A stretch of 64,000 nucleotides of DNA from Nocardia sp. NBC_01329. GTDB taxonomy: Bacteria; Actinomycetota; Actinomycetes; Mycobacteriales; Mycobacteriaceae. Positions 1-8,662 of this stretch are shown in pieces. Location of the stretch: NCBI RefSeq assembly GCF_035956715.1, contig NZ_CP108381.1:620001-684000 (forward strand), read 5' to 3'. Each line of letters starts with the position of its first letter. Position 1 is the first letter of the stretch. The position numbers and the translations under genes are program-made. Under the pieces are notes generated by a model. The model ran no database searches and had not been told where the DNA came from. It worked only from the letters and a program-made list of their open reading frames with translations.

Positions 1-156
1 GGTCGCGAAGGCGTCCACCAGTGAGGCCTTGCTCTCACGCAGACTCTTGACCTCGGTACCGACCAACGCGATCCCGGCCTCGTAGATGTCCAGGATCGTG
101 TAGTTGTGCCGTGCCCGGCGGTTGGTCGCGATGACCTTGCGCCCGTTCTCCTTCAT
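1..156 (-). CDS. smpB: SsrA-binding protein SmpB, partial (N-terminal 52 residues)
   Basis: The reverse strand from the ATG at 156 reads a typical SmpB N-terminus: the [18 protein letters not shown] opening followed by [17 protein letters not shown] and KASLVDAF. SmpB binds tmRNA and carries it to stalled ribosomes for trans-translation. The rest of the gene (the family is about 155-165 residues) lies beyond the left edge. The start is supported by an AAGG about 10 bases upstream and by the conserved first residues. It is the last gene of a short leftward run of small genes. The family assignment is secure. Confidence 0.95.
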   Translation of the reverse strand, partial: MKENGRKVIATNRRARHNYTILDIYEAGIALVGTEVKSLRESKASLVDAFAT

Positions 157-205
157 ATCGACAACCTTAAGCGGCCGCGGCAAGCCGGTTATTCCCGGTG
201 GCCGG

Positions 206-439
206 TCAGCCGGGTTGGAGTACCAGATAGAGGACGAAGACCCCCGCGAAGGCGATGACCAGCAGCACCGTGGACAGGCGTGGCCTGCCGCTGCCGGTCG
301 GAAGGATTCGGCGGTCGAGCCAGCTGCTCTCGACCGCCGGGTCTGTGTTCCGGGTCCGTGGCGGGCCGTCCGCGGGTTCGCCGGAGCGATCGGCCCCGTC
401 CCCGCCGATGGTGTCCTCGGACCCGTCCCCGGATACCAT
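206..439 (-). CDS. Small single-pass membrane protein, hypothetical
   Basis: A 77-residue reading frame with an acidic, Gly/Asp-rich N-terminal half, a basic stretch ([14 protein letters not shown]) and one C-terminal hydrophobic helix ([19 protein letters not shown]). This fits a type II membrane protein. It lies 50 bases upstream of smpB on the same strand and may share its transcript. I do not recognise a named family. An overlapping 84-residue frame from a GTG at 443 is Arg/His-rich and looks like a shadow. The function is unknown; the hydrophobic helix is the main evidence that it is real. Confidence 0.55.
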   Translation of the reverse strand: MVSGDGSEDTIGGDGADRSGEPADGPPRTRNTDPAVESSWLDRRILPTGSGRPRLSTVLLVIAFAGVFVLYLVLQPG

Positions 440-495
440 GCACGCAGACTAGCTGTGCGGGCAGATATTCGCGGACGGGGCGCGCGAATACGGTG

Positions 496-804
496 TCAGC
501 GAGCGGATCTCAGGATCCGCAGCGCGATCCCGAGGCCGACGAGGATGCTCGCGGTGGCGACCAGTGCGGTGGCGAAGGACTGGGTCAGAGCGGCGATACC
601 GGTGCTGAAGATGAGGCACGTGGCGAGAGCCAGCAGCGCGGTGCCCCATTCCATACCGGCGATCCGGGCAGGTCGGTTACGCAGTGCTGTCATATTTTCG
701 GAGTACCCGGCGCCGTGGGTTATCAAACCGTTACTGCCGTAATCACCGGAAATATGGTAATCGACCCGCAGGTCTGCCGTACGGGGTGTGCGGTGGCGAG
801 CCAT
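496..804 (-). CDS. Two-helix membrane protein, hypothetical
   Basis: A 102-residue protein preceded by a clear ribosome site (GGAGG, then TTTTGCC before the ATG). The N-terminal half is polar. The C-terminal half has two predicted membrane helices, WGTALLALATCLIFSTGIAA near residues 53-72 and FATALVATASILVGLGIALR near 77-97, and the protein ends in basic residues. No enzymatic motif is visible and I do not recognise the family. It is the first gene of the leftward group ending in smpB. Confidence 0.65.
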   Translation of the reverse strand: MARHRTPRTADLRVDYHISGDYGSNGLITHGAGYSENMTALRNRPARIAGMEWGTALLALATCLIFSTGIAALTQSFATALVATASILVGLGIALRILRSAR

Positions 805-1206
805 GGCAAAACCTCCGTTTCGGAGTCGGTGCGGCGACCTACTTCACAGTAACGGAGAAATCTCCTCCTGGACACCTGTCAGCAAATCTGGAGACAACCA
901 TCACAGTAGGCCTCGGTCAACGGTTCGGTGGTGCGATCTGCTTGTGATCTTTCAGCAAAATTGCCTGTTCCAGGACATCAAGTTGGTTTCGGGTGGGTTG
1001 ACGCGACCGGGGGAATCCGAAGGTGGCCTCCAGTGGACCGGACGCCGCGAAATGTTGCTGATTATTAACTGAAATCGGCCCGGGAATGCCTCGATGCCGG
1101 GTGCTGAACCTGCTGCCTAAGCTCGTGGTATGTGCAATCCAATCCGGCGGGCACCGTGGTCCCGCGCACTGCACGGGTGGCCGGTTCCGGACGCGGGTGC
1201 GCAGCG
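805..1206. other. Intergenic region, divergent promoters expected
   Basis: About 400 bases between the leftward membrane-protein gene and the rightward Sir2 gene. It must hold both promoters, but I see no convincing paired promoter boxes, hairpin or gene. The GTG at 1132 upstream of Sir2 would add 25 residues that do not resemble the family. Confidence 0.5.
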
Positions 1207-1950
1207 GTGACCGAGTGGTACGAGCGCACCGGTCGTCTCGCCGCTCTCACCGGTGCCGGAATCTCCACTGACAGCGGTATCCCCGATTTCCGCGGCCCAC
1301 GCGGGGTCTGGACCGAGGATCCGATCGCAGAACTGCTGTCCACCTACGACCACTATCTGGCCGACCCGGAGCTACGCCGGAAATCCTGGCTCGCCCGCCG
1401 CGACAATCCCGCGTGGAAGGCCGAACCCAACGGTGCCCACCGCGCCCTGGTGGATCTGGAACGGGCCGGCCGGGCGCTCACGATCGTCACCCAGAACATC
1501 GACCGGCTGCATCAGCGTGCCGGTTCCACGCCGAAGCGGGTGGTGGAGATCCACGGCAATATGTTCGACGTGGTCTGCGTGCAATGCGACTACTCCGCCT
1601 CCATGGCCGGCGCTCTGGAACGGGTGGCCGCGGGCGAAGCCGATCCGCCCTGTCCGGTGTGCGGTGGTGTGCTCAAGGCCGATGTCATCATGTTCGGCCA
1701 GGCCCTGGATCACCGCACGCTGGTCAAAGCGACGCTGGCCGCCGAGACCGCGGATATCTTCCTGGCCGTCGGCACCTCGTTGCAGGTGGAACCGGCGGCG
1801 TTGCTGTGCGGACGGGCGGTGGCGGCGGGGGCTGATCTGATCGTCGTCAACGCCGAACCCACGCCCTACGATTCGCTGGCGACCGAAGTAGTGCGCGAAC
1901 CCATCGGTGCCGCGTTACCCGCGCTGGTCGACCGCATCCTCGGCCGCTGA
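1207..1950 (+). CDS. NAD-dependent protein deacylase, Sir2 family
   Basis: A 247-residue sirtuin that removes acyl groups from lysine using NAD. In order: the NAD-binding GAGISTDSGIPDFRG near residues 16-30, the TQNIDRLHQRAG motif, the catalytic His in HGN, a four-cysteine zinc site (CVQC and CPVC), and GTSLQVEPA near the C-terminus. The GTG at 1207 fits the usual length of 240-250 residues; GTG at 1132 is possible but adds an unusual leader. Its last 36 bases overlap the end of the convergent lactone-oxidase gene. Histone-like, CobB-type or desuccinylase specificity cannot be told from sequence alone. Confidence 0.92.
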   Translation: MTEWYERTGRLAALTGAGISTDSGIPDFRGPRGVWTEDPIAELLSTYDHYLADPELRRKSWLARRDNPAWKAEPNGAHRALVDLERAGRALTIVTQNIDRLHQRAGSTPKRVVEIHGNMFDVVCVQCDYSASMAGALERVAAGEADPPCPVCGGVLKADVIMFGQALDHRTLVKATLAAETADIFLAVGTSLQVEPAALLCGRAVAAGADLIVVNAEPTPYDSLATEVVREPIGAALPALVDRILGR

Positions 1951-3243
1951 GACCGGGCCGAGTATCCGGTCGAGATAGTCGTTGGTGAACCGGCCGGCGG
2001 GGTCGTAGCGCCGGCGAACCGCCGTGAAACGGTCCCATTCGGGGTAACGACGACGCAGGGTCTCCGCCGTCTGATAGTGGCGTTTGCCCCAGTGCGGCCG
2101 CCCGTCGTACCTGTCGAAGATCGCCTCGCAAGCGCGGAAGAACGGCTCGTGGTCCATCCCCTCGTACTGGTGCACCGCGATATAGCAGGTCGCCCGGCCG
2201 CTCGCGGGGGAGAGGAACGCATCGTCGCCCGCCACCCAGCGCACCTCGATCGGCATCGGGCTGTCGAAGCGCTTCGCTGTCTCTTTGATCTCGCTGATCG
2301 CTGCGACCGAATCCTCGCGAGGGATCGCGTATTCCATCTCGGTGAACCGGAACAGGCGGGGGCTGGTGAACACCCGATACGACCGGTCGACCTGGCGACG
2401 GTAGCTACCGGCGTAAGCGGCGCCGCGTTGGATCCAGGGAATGAGCGAAGGTCTGCGGCGGGCGAGCCGGCACAGTCCGTCGAAAACGTGGTTGGACAGC
2501 AGGATATCGGCGAACCAATCCACCGATTCGGGTCGTGGCGCCGGGGCCAGATCGACGCGATTGTTGCGTTTGGTCATCGCTATCGGGCTGTGCGCGAACA
2601 TATAGAACTCGAAATGGTCGTTGCCGTCGATGTAGGTGTCGAGGTCCGTGAGCAATTCTTCGACCGGGACCGGGCGTTCGATACCTTCGAGGACGAACGA
2701 GGGCACCAATCGCAGTGTGAACGCGGTGACCACGCCCAGGGCGCCGAGTCCCACCCGGGCCGCCCGCCAGGCCTGGGCATCGGTTTCCTCGGTCAGTTCC
2801 ACGATCCGGCCGTCGGCCGTCATCAGTTCCACCGCGTGCAGGGCCGCGGAGATATTCGGCAGCCGCCCGCCGGTGCCGTGAGTCGCGGTCGCGGTGGCGC
2901 CCGCGATCGTCTGGACGTCGATATCGCCGAGGTTGGGAAACGCCAGGCCGTGCTCGTCGAGCCGGCTGTTGAGTGCCGCGAGTGTCATACCGGCCTGCAC
3001 CCGGGCGAGCCCGGCCTCGCGATCGACGTCGAGTGCGCGGTTCATACGGGACAGGTCCAGCAGCACGCCGTCGGTGAGGCAGGTGTCGGTGAACGAATGG
3101 CCCGAACCGGCGACGCGGACACGATGGCCGTCCTCGCTCGCCCGGGCGAGTTCGGCGGCCAGTTCTGTGTGATCGCGCGGTGCGCACAGCCGTGCCGGTG
3201 TGCAGCGCTGGTCACCGGCCCAGTTCACCCATAACTTGGTCAC
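1915..3243 (-). CDS. FAD-dependent sugar-1,4-lactone oxidase/dehydrogenase (ALO family)
   Basis: A 442-residue flavoprotein. The N-terminal FAD_binding_4 domain carries the AGSGHSF motif near residues 45-51, and the C-terminal ALO domain ends with an HWGK motif and a DPAGRFTNDYLDRIL tail. These enzymes oxidise L-gulono- or D-arabinono-1,4-lactone. Length and architecture match the mycobacterial L-gulono-1,4-lactone dehydrogenase. The GTG start at 3243 gives the expected opening (KLWVNWAGDQ). The 3' end overlaps the Sir2 3' end by 36 bases, tail to tail. The exact substrate is inferred only. Confidence 0.85.
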   Translation of the reverse strand: MTKLWVNWAGDQRCTPARLCAPRDHTELAAELARASEDGHRVRVAGSGHSFTDTCLTDGVLLDLSRMNRALDVDREAGLARVQAGMTLAALNSRLDEHGLAFPNLGDIDVQTIAGATATATHGTGGRLPNISAALHAVELMTADGRIVELTEETDAQAWRAARVGLGALGVVTAFTLRLVPSFVLEGIERPVPVEELLTDLDTYIDGNDHFEFYMFAHSPIAMTKRNNRVDLAPAPRPESVDWFADILLSNHVFDGLCRLARRRPSLIPWIQRGAAYAGSYRRQVDRSYRVFTSPRLFRFTEMEYAIPREDSVAAISEIKETAKRFDSPMPIEVRWVAGDDAFLSPASGRATCYIAVHQYEGMDHEPFFRACEAIFDRYDGRPHWGKRHYQTAETLRRRYPEWDRFTAVRRRYDPAGRFTNDYLDRILGPVSAAEDAVDQRG

Positions 3244-4393
3244 CCGTCCAACTCTAGGGGAAAACGGCCGCCGGTGTGCGGCAACGTGGAGAAGGAGACG
3301 CGGAGAAGAATCGCCGGCCGCGGGCCGTAGGCGGGTGAGGAAAGCCCCCGCTCCGCCGTCTCGGCCTGCTCGACCTCGGCCACGCGTTGAGCGCGTTCAC
3401 CGTCAGTGGCGGCGGCGGTGAACGCGCGGCCCGGGTGCCGCGCGAATCAGCGGGAATCGGTTTCGATCCCGCCGACCCGATCCCGGAACAACCATCGGCG
3501 GCGTGGATCCGGAACGTCGGCCGGGCAGCCGAAGTCCTCCGACGTGGCAGCTGCCGGTGATCACGACCTGCCGTTCGCATCGGGAGCAATTGCCGCAGCG
3601 GATGATCCGGTGCGCACCCGCATCGCGCCGCCGGCCACTGGACGGGCGAAGCTGCTGGTCACTGAAATTCCGGCCCCATTTCGACCCATTCGCACGGTTT
3701 CCGGTGCCGGATGTGGGGGTGGGTTCACCGCACTTTCCGGTCGCCCCGGCCGGGTTCGTACACTGCTCGGATCAGGAGCCCTCGCCGCGGGGCTCACCGG
3801 CGCGTGCCGCGGTGATCGTCGTCCACCGACCCCGTCCGCGGCTGGAACGCCGGCCACCCGGTGGGCGACCGGACGGCGCAGCGGGGCAACGCAGTCGGCA
3901 CGAGCGCAACGTAGGACGGTACGAGCGAGAGGGGTCGGGTCATGAGTGTTTCGGGAAGGTCCGGATCATCGGCCGCGGTGGTGCGCGCGCCGACCGCGGG
4001 ATATGGGGTGCCTGCCGGTTTGCACGATGCTGTGTCTCGGTGCCCGGGGACCGCCGCGGGCACCACGCCCGGCGAATCCCGGCTGCCCGGGCGCACATCG
4101 GCGGTTAGCATTGTGTGCTCGACGCAGCCGGATGCGTCCATCGGTGCGCATACGCTTCGAGAGGCGCCGACGGGGATGCGGCTCGGACTCCACGGTGCGC
4201 GCACCGCCTGCGGTGCTTCCGGGTGTGAGAGGGCCGGGATCGCCACCGGCGGCGCACGTGCGCACATGCTCGACACCGTCGTGCGCACCGGGATCCGGCT
4301 CCACGCGGTACAAGTCGCGGCCACGACCCCGGGGCCGTTCCGGTGATCACGATGACCAGCCGCGTGCGGCCGACCACGAAGGGAGACCCGAGC
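3244..4393. other. Long gene-poor GC-rich intergenic region
   Basis: About 1.15 kb with no gene I can support. Short frames exist on both strands. One rightward stretch around 3340-3560 has high GC at third positions but no start codon and is preceded by a stop. A frame from an ATG at 3942 with a purine-rich leader has no family features. The pgm promoter presumably lies near the right end. Confidence 0.5.
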
Positions 4394-6031
4394 ATGGCCC
4401 ACAATCGAGCCGGACGGCCCGCCCGCCCCAGCGATCTGGTGGATGTTCCGGGACTGGTGACCGCGTATTACAGCCGGGTTCCCGACCCCGCCGACCCCAA
4501 CCAGCGAGTGATCTTCGGTACCTCGGGGCACCGCGGTTCCAGCCTGGACGCCACCTTCAACGAAGCGCATATCCTGGCCATCACGCAGGCTGTCGTCGAA
4601 TATCGAGCGACCCGGGGGATCACCGGTCCGGTGTATCTGGCCCGCGACACCCACGCTTTGTCCGAACCTGCCTGGACCACCGTTCTGGAAGTGCTGGCCG
4701 GCAACGATATCGGCGCCGTGGTCGATTCCCGCGGCCGCTACACCCCGACGCCCGCGCTGAGTCACGCGGTGGTGCGCCACAATCGGGACGGCGCGCGGCA
4801 TCAGGCCGACGGCATCGTGGTGACCCCGTCGCACAATCCGCCCCGCGACGGCGGGATCAAATACAACCCCCCACACGGTGGCCCGGCCGATACCGGCGCT
4901 ACGGACAGCATCGCCGCACGCGCCAACGAACTGTTGCACGGTGGCCTCGCCGGAGTGAAGCGCGCCCCGCTCACCCGGGCGATGGACGCGGTCGGCCGTT
5001 ACGACTACCTCGACCATTACATCGCCGATCTGCCCGCGGTGCTGAACCTCGACGCGATCCGCGGCGCGGGGATCCGGCTCGGCGCCGATCCCATGGGCGG
5101 CGCCAGCGTCGACTATTGGGAGGAGATCGGCCAGCGTTACGACCTCGATCTCGAGGTGGTGAATCCGAGCGTCGACCCCACCTGGCGTTTCATGACGCTC
5201 GACAGCGACGGACAGATCCGGATGGACCCCTCGTCCCCGCACGCCATGGCCTCGCTGGTGGCCATCCGCGACGACTACGACATCTCCACCGGTAACGATG
5301 CCGACGCCGACCGGCACGGCATCGTCACTCCGGACGGCGGACTGATGAACCCGAACCATTACCTGGCGGTGGCCATCGAGTACCTGGTGGCCAACCGGCG
5401 CGGCTGGGACGCACTCACCAAGATCGGTAAAACCGCGGTCACCTCCTCGATGATCGACCGAGTGGTGAGTGTGCTCGGCCGAGACGTCCACGAGGTGCCG
5501 GTCGGCTTCAAATGGTTCGTTCCGGGCCTGTTCAGCGGCAGTCTCGCGTTCGGTGGTGAGGAGAGCGCGGGTGCGTCGTTCCTGCGGATGGACGGCACCG
5601 TGTGGACCACCGAGAAGGACGGCATCCTGCTGGCCCTGCTCGCCGCCGAGATCGCCGCGGTCACCGGGCAGAGCCCGTCCACCCGCTATCACGAGCTCGA
5701 ACGCCGCTACGGCAGCCCCGCCTACGCCCGTATCGACGCTCCCGCCGAACCCGAGCAGAAGAAATTGCTCGCCGGCCTCAGTCCCGAACAGGTGAGCGGC
5801 GACGAGATCGCGGGCGAACCGATCACCGAGGTGGCCACCCGTGCCCGGGGCAACGGCGCGGAACTGGGTGGATTGAAGGTGAGCACCGAGAACGCCTGGT
5901 TCGCGGCGCGGCCCTCGGGTACCGAGAACAAATACAAGATCTACGCCGAGTCCTTCCACGGAACCGAACACCTCGCGCAGGTTCAGGAGGCAGCCCGGGA
6001 GATGGTCGGGCGGGTACTGGCCGACGGGTAG
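4394..6031 (+). CDS. pgm: Phosphoglucomutase, alpha-D-glucose phosphate-specific
   Basis: A 545-residue protein that interconverts glucose-1-phosphate and glucose-6-phosphate, feeding glycogen, trehalose and cell-wall sugar nucleotides. All four active-site loops are present: the phosphoserine loop TPSHNPP near residue 147, the metal loop GNDADADRHG near 309, the sugar-binding GGEESAG near 395, and the phosphate-binding RPSGTENKYKIYAES near the C-terminus. The length equals the bacterial Pgm family (about 546). The ATG at 4394 follows AAGGGAGAC; an upstream in-frame ATG would add 17 poorly conserved residues. A hairpin at 6089 follows the gene. Confidence 0.95.
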   Translation: MAHNRAGRPARPSDLVDVPGLVTAYYSRVPDPADPNQRVIFGTSGHRGSSLDATFNEAHILAITQAVVEYRATRGITGPVYLARDTHALSEPAWTTVLEVLAGNDIGAVVDSRGRYTPTPALSHAVVRHNRDGARHQADGIVVTPSHNPPRDGGIKYNPPHGGPADTGATDSIAARANELLHGGLAGVKRAPLTRAMDAVGRYDYLDHYIADLPAVLNLDAIRGAGIRLGADPMGGASVDYWEEIGQRYDLDLEVVNPSVDPTWRFMTLDSDGQIRMDPSSPHAMASLVAIRDDYDISTGNDADADRHGIVTPDGGLMNPNHYLAVAIEYLVANRRGWDALTKIGKTAVTSSMIDRVVSVLGRDVHEVPVGFKWFVPGLFSGSLAFGGEESAGASFLRMDGTVWTTEKDGILLALLAAEIAAVTGQSPSTRYHELERRYGSPAYARIDAPAEPEQKKLLAGLSPEQVSGDEIAGEPITEVATRARGNGAELGGLKVSTENAWFAARPSGTENKYKIYAESFHGTEHLAQVQEAAREMVGRVLADG

Positions 6032-6088
6032 ATCGCCGGGGCCGGCGGGGTGTGCTGACCGGCACCTGCCGACCCGCGGACCGGTAAA

Positions 6089-6106
6089 CCCCGCGTAGAC
6101 GCGGGG
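6089..6106 (+). terminator. Hairpin after pgm
   Basis: A perfect 7-bp stem (CCCCGCG/CGCGGGG) with a 4-base loop lies 58 bases past the pgm stop. It has no T-run, as is common for actinobacterial terminators, so termination is inferred from position. Confidence 0.5.
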
Positions 6107-6140
6107 AATTGCGGGGTCCGCCCCGGCGTTGACTGTCGGG

Positions 6141-7589
6141 GTGAGTGGTGAGGCCGTGGCAGATGATCGACCCGGGTCCGGGAGTACGAACGGATCGGGT
6201 GAGCAGGCCACGGTGCTCTCGTCGCGACTCCGCCGCCTCTTCCCGGTCCGCCGGCGTGCGAACCCGTCGGCGAAGCCCCCGCTCCCCAGCGAGATATGGG
6301 TACTGATCAGCGCCGCCTTCTGTGTCGCGATCGGATTCGGCCTGGTGTCGCCGGTACTGCCGCAGTTCGCGCTCAGCTTCGGAGTGGGAGTGGCGGCCGC
6401 CTCGGCGATCGTGAGCGCCTTCGCCGCCATGCGGCTGCTGTTCGCGCCGGTCAGCGGCCGGTTGGTGCAGTTGCTGGGGGAGCGGCGGATCTACCTGGTC
6501 GGTCTGCTGATCGTCGCGGTGTCCACGGGTGCGAGCGCCTTCGCCCAGACCTACTGGCAACTGATGGTGCTGCGATCACTCGGCGGAGTCGGCTCCACCA
6601 TGTTCACCGTCTCGTCTATGGCGTTGGTGATCCGGCTCTCCCCGCCCACCGAACGAGGCCGGGTCACCGGGCTGTGGTCGACCTGCTTCCTGATCGGCGG
6701 GCTCTCGGGGCCGCTGATCGGCGGTGCCCTCGCCGGCTTCGGGCTGCGTGCCCCGTTCCTGATCTACGCGGTCGCCCTGCTGCTGGCCGTCGCGGTCGTC
6801 TATTTCAACCTGCGCGACTCCCGTATCACCGAATTCGAATCGGGCCGCGACGCGGCAACCGTCAGTTTCCGGCAGGGGCTGGCGCGGCCGGAGTACCGGG
6901 CCGCCCTGTTCTCCAACTTCGCCAGCGGCGCCGCAGTGTTCGGCGTCCGGATGGCGCTGGTCCCGCTGCTGGTGGTGGAGGTGCTGGGCCAATCGCCCGG
7001 AATGGCCGGTGTCGCGCTCACCGTTTTCGCCGCCGGCAACGCGACGGTGCTGTTCTTCTCCGGCCGGTTGTCCGACCGTCACGGCCGTCGCCCGCTGCTC
7101 ATCTCCGGCGCCCTGGTGTGCGCGATCGGCACCACCGGTCTAGGGCTCGCCCCGAATATGACCTGGCTGCTGGCCACCTCGTTCGTCGCCGGTATCGGGT
7201 CCGGTCTGTTCACTCCCGCTCAGCAGGCCGCCGTCGGCGATATCATCGGCAACCGCGCCCGTGGCGGCACCATGCTCGCCGGATTCCAGATGGCCCAGGA
7301 TCTGGGGACGGTCCTGGGACCCATCGTGGTCGGCGCGATCGCACAGCGGCTGTCCTACGGTGCCGGTCTCGCGGTCACCGGATCCTTGCTCGCCGTCGCG
7401 GCACTGGCCTGGCTGGTCGTCCCCGAACCGATGGACCGCGCCCCCGCGGCCCCGGCGCCGGACAACGTCTCCGAGCGCTCCGGCGTCTCCGTATCGAAGT
7501 CTACGGACAACGGCGCCATCGCCGTCGACACGGCCGCGGGTTCTCCGCGCTCCACCGGTCTCGACCGCCGGCCGGAAACCCGGCCCTGA
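6141..7589 (+). CDS. MFS transporter (multidrug-efflux type)
   Basis: A 12-helix major facilitator of about 482 residues. The cytoplasmic N-terminal tail is basic. The first helix ends in a GFGLVSPVLPQF motif, helix 2-3 carries a basic loop, and GRLSDRHGRRPLL near the middle is the second-half copy of MFS motif A. Arg/Gly-rich loops and a GPLIGG stretch fit drug/H+ antiporters. The start is uncertain: TTG at 6129, GTG at 6141 or GTG at 6159 all precede the same domain. The Ser/Pro-rich C-terminal tail is cytoplasmic. The substrate is unknown. Confidence 0.85.
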   Translation: MSGEAVADDRPGSGSTNGSGEQATVLSSRLRRLFPVRRRANPSAKPPLPSEIWVLISAAFCVAIGFGLVSPVLPQFALSFGVGVAAASAIVSAFAAMRLLFAPVSGRLVQLLGERRIYLVGLLIVAVSTGASAFAQTYWQLMVLRSLGGVGSTMFTVSSMALVIRLSPPTERGRVTGLWSTCFLIGGLSGPLIGGALAGFGLRAPFLIYAVALLLAVAVVYFNLRDSRITEFESGRDAATVSFRQGLARPEYRAALFSNFASGAAVFGVRMALVPLLVVEVLGQSPGMAGVALTVFAAGNATVLFFSGRLSDRHGRRPLLISGALVCAIGTTGLGLAPNMTWLLATSFVAGIGSGLFTPAQQAAVGDIIGNRARGGTMLAGFQMAQDLGTVLGPIVVGAIAQRLSYGAGLAVTGSLLAVAALAWLVVPEPMDRAPAAPAPDNVSERSGVSVSKSTDNGAIAVDTAAGSPRSTGLDRRPETRP

Positions 7590-7646
7590 CTCGCGCCTGC
7601 CGGATTCACACGTGACCGGTTCGCCCGGATACGGCAGAGTGGTCGC

Positions 7647-8384
7647 GTGAGCAACTCGTCGCCCGACTACACGCCGCGGCCGATGTCCAACCGGACCACC
7701 TACGCGCTCGGCGCACTGGCCCTGGTCCTGATCGCGCTGATCGTGGTCTTCGCCTACCGCTGGGGCAGCCGTGAGGAAGCCCAGGTCCGCAACGACGGCT
7801 ACGGCACGGTACACAACGAGGCGGTGACCGCGGCGCTGCAGAGCGACGGCGGCGTCCGCCTCGGCCACCCGGAAGCCCCCAAGACGATCGAGGTCTACGA
7901 GGACCCCATGTGCCCGTCCTGCGGCACCCTGGAAACCCTCTACGGTCAGGAACTCGCGCAGAAGCTCGACGAGGGCAAACTCGCCGTCCGCTACCGGTTC
8001 GTCAATTTCCTCGACCCCAAATCCTCCAGCGGCGACTACTCCACCCGCGCGATCGCCGCCCTGCAGTGCGTCGCGGAGACCGGTTCCGGCCCCACCTACT
8101 CGAAGTTCCACGAGACCCTGTTCACCACCCGGCAACCGGACGAGGGCTCCGAGCTCAGCGATGACGAACTGCTCACCATCGCGACCGAATCCGGTGCCAC
8201 CGAACCCGCCCGCGAATGCATCACCTCCGGCGCCCGCCGTGGTCAGATAGCCGATCAGGCCGCCGCCACACTCGACGATCTGACGGCCGCCCTCGACGGC
8301 GCCGCAGCCACGCCCAGTGTGTTCGACGTCGCTACCAAGATCGATGTCAACGAGCCGGACTGGGTGCAGCAGCTGGCCCCGTGA
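7647..8384 (+). CDS. Membrane-anchored DsbA-like thiol-disulfide protein
   Basis: A 245-residue protein with one N-terminal membrane helix (residues about 20-38) and an extracytoplasmic thioredoxin-fold DsbA domain. The active-site CPSC motif lies at about residue 90, preceded by EVYEDPM, which is typical of actinobacterial DsbA-like proteins. A second cysteine pair (CVAE and REC) further on may form a structural disulfide. The cis-Pro loop is in ATPSVF. It probably helps oxidative folding of exported proteins. It starts at GTG 7647, 57 bases after the MFS gene and possibly in the same transcript. Confidence 0.85.
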   Translation: MSNSSPDYTPRPMSNRTTYALGALALVLIALIVVFAYRWGSREEAQVRNDGYGTVHNEAVTAALQSDGGVRLGHPEAPKTIEVYEDPMCPSCGTLETLYGQELAQKLDEGKLAVRYRFVNFLDPKSSSGDYSTRAIAALQCVAETGSGPTYSKFHETLFTTRQPDEGSELSDDELLTIATESGATEPARECITSGARRGQIADQAAATLDDLTAALDGAAATPSVFDVATKIDVNEPDWVQQLAP

Positions 8385-8478
8385 CCTCGGCGTTCCCCCG
8401 GAATCCAGGCGATTTGGTTCCTGGTGTCGACGTGGTGTAACTTCGTTCAGGCAGCCGGGGAACCGGCGGCAAATATCC

Positions 8479-8551
8479 GGGGCTATGGCGCAGCTGGTAG
8501 CGCACCACACTGGCAGTGTGGGGGTCAGGGGTTCGAGTCCCCTTAGCTCCA
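8479..8551 (+). tRNA. tRNA-Ala (anticodon GGC)
   Basis: A 73-base cloverleaf. The acceptor stem GGGGCTA pairs with TAGCTCC, with one G-U pair. The D-arm is GCGCAGCTGGTAGCGC. The anticodon stem CCACA/TGTGG encloses loop CTGGCAG, giving anticodon GGC, and the T-arm carries GGTTCGAGTCC. CCA is not encoded. An integrase gene lies just downstream, so its 3' end is a likely attachment site. Confidence 0.95.
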
Positions 8552-8568
8552 CTACATTTACGCAGATC

Positions 8569-8602
8569 AGGGCCGGTATTTGTACCGGCCCTGTTTTCTT
8601 TT
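8569..8602 (+). terminator. Rho-independent terminator after tRNA-Ala
   Basis: A perfect 10-bp stem (AGGGCCGGTA/TACCGGCCCT) with loop TTTG, followed by G and TTTTCTTTT. It lies 17 bases past the tRNA and has a real T-tract, unusual for this genome. Confidence 0.9.
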
Positions 8603-8662
8603 CACGGCCAGCGTGCCAAGATCTTGCCAATGCGCGGGGACTCGATTTCCGCCCGCGCCCAG

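Noticed and set aside
3942..4346. A 134-codon frame with a purine-rich leader upstream of pgm.
   Set aside because: No recognisable features, irregular codon bias, and overlaps equally good frames in other phases.
3794..6430. An 878-codon reading frame on the reverse strand covering pgm.
   Set aside because: Antisense to a complete pgm with all active-site loops; long antisense frames are common in high-GC DNA, and it has no motifs.
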